In this document: positions 5,351 to 5,864 of the stretch, in pieces
How positions within the stretch are numbered: position 1 is the stretch's first letter
Layout of the letters: each line of letters starts with the position of its first letter
DNA from: an uncultured Neisseria sp.
Lineage (GTDB): Bacteria > Pseudomonadota > Gammaproteobacteria > Burkholderiales > Neisseriaceae
Assembly: GCA_937919795.1 (NCBI GenBank)
Contig: CALFOA010000114.1
Coordinates: forward strand, 1-5,864
DNA: 5,864 bases
Direction of reading: 5' to 3'
The notes under the pieces: model-generated
What the model saw: the letters and a program-made list of their open reading frames with translations, nothing else
Told to the model about the DNA's origin: nothing
Database searches by the model: none
Made by a program: the position numbers and the translations under genes

Positions 5351-5864
5351 ACGTTTGCGGAATCTCCAAATCTTCAGCTCGACATACATAATCACACTTC
5401 ATGTCAAATTCATTAAAAAATTGTCCTATAAGTCTTGGCAAATTGACATCTTGTGTTTGTGGCATTGGCATGATTCCACTCAGATAGTGATCTGATCTTG
5501 TACCAGTAGCTTGTCCTGAATAAGCTTCTCCAATCCGGCACCACAATGCAAAATGTTCACAGTTATTATCTACAACATCATAATTACTTTTCCCTATTTT
5601 GCTGAGTGCTCTTTGATATGATTCTTCAAGCGTATATCGATTAGCATATTTATCAGCAAACTTCATGACATCAAATCGATCACTATATTTAGATGAACTA
5701 TCCTCTAAGAATTTTTTGATGCTATCTCTTCTAATCTTTCCATCTGAAAAATGGATAACCTCTCTATTACCTGCGTAAATACCGAAATGATCATACCGGT
5801 AGGACGTATCTAATAATCCTAAAAAGCGCACAACATATTCAACACGTAAAACATTTCCTCTAGC
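5349..5864 (-). CDS. LRAT-domain protein (NlpC/P60-like fold), 5' end outside the window
   Basis: About 171 residues are visible, open to the right edge. The domain matches lecithin:retinol acyltransferase-like proteins, a circularly permuted papain-like fold. GNVLRVEY near the edge is the usual first strand, YDHFGIYAG holds the first catalytic His, VIHFS the second His, and NNCEHFALWCRIG carries the family hallmark NCEHF with the nucleophile Cys. Family members act as thiol acyltransferases or phospholipases on lipids, and some bacterial versions occur in toxins or phage-like contexts. The substrate here is unknown. No signal peptide can be judged because the N-terminus is missing. An in-frame GTG at 5831 is not taken as start because conserved sequence continues upstream of it. 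The gene is much more AT-rich than most of the window, suggesting transfer. Its TAG stop lies in the tail of repeat unit 4. Confidence 0.85.
   Translation of the reverse strand, partial: ARGNVLRVEYVVRFLGLLDTSYRYDHFGIYAGNREVIHFSDGKIRRDSIKKFLEDSSSKYSDRFDVMKFADKYANRYTLEESYQRALSKIGKSNYDVVDNNCEHFALWCRIGEAYSGQATGTRSDHYLSGIMPMPQTQDVNLPRLIGQFFNEFDMKCDYVCRAEDLEIPQT

Noticed and set aside
5162..5416. Plus-strand open frame within unit 4 and the LRAT gene end
   Set aside because: It is a translation of REP hairpin and core sequence that continues antisense into the LRAT-domain gene.

Overview
The window looks like a chromosomal stretch from a member of the Neisseriaceae. The intergenic hairpins on the left half are built from the 12-mer TGCCTGTCTGAA. 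From memory of the published uptake-sequence dialects, this is the form called TG-wadDUS, associated with Neisseria wadsworthii and N. shayeganii. No species call is possible from the window alone.

Left part (1-2170): two tandem minus-strand genes encode paralogous transporters of the bile acid:sodium symporter (BASS) fold. Each is followed by an inverted pair of uptake sequences, the usual Neisserial way of building a terminator. A GC-rich hairpin and a single uptake sequence lie in front of the pair.

Middle (2250-3972): a plus-strand zinc alcohol dehydrogenase of the aryl-alcohol dehydrogenase type, with all zinc ligands and a very strong Shine-Dalgarno. It is more AT-rich than the genes to its left, and it lies between two short fragments of the repeat that dominates the right half of the window. 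A minus-strand gene for a small two-helix membrane protein of DUF3592 type follows, converging on it.

Right part (4000-5350): an intact REP-associated tyrosine transposase (RAYT) gene on the minus strand. One degenerate repeat unit lies on its downstream side and four tandem units of about 162-182 bp on its upstream side. Each unit is a bipartite element: a GTAG-headed REP hairpin, a core of about 60 bp carrying an uptake-sequence copy, and an inverted REP hairpin, joined by a short linker. Three of the five core copies are a different uptake dialect (AGGCCGTCTGAA) from the one used in the terminators to the left. The combination of RAYT, REP pair and embedded uptake sequence is the most interesting content of the window.

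Right edge (5349-5864): the 3' part of an AT-rich minus-strand gene for an LRAT-domain (NlpC/P60-like fold) protein. Its stop codon lies in the tail of the last repeat unit and its 5' end is outside the window.

No single pathway links the genes. The region reads as an accessory neighbourhood in which transporters, a probably imported dehydrogenase and an LRAT-domain gene are separated by RAYT-associated repeats.
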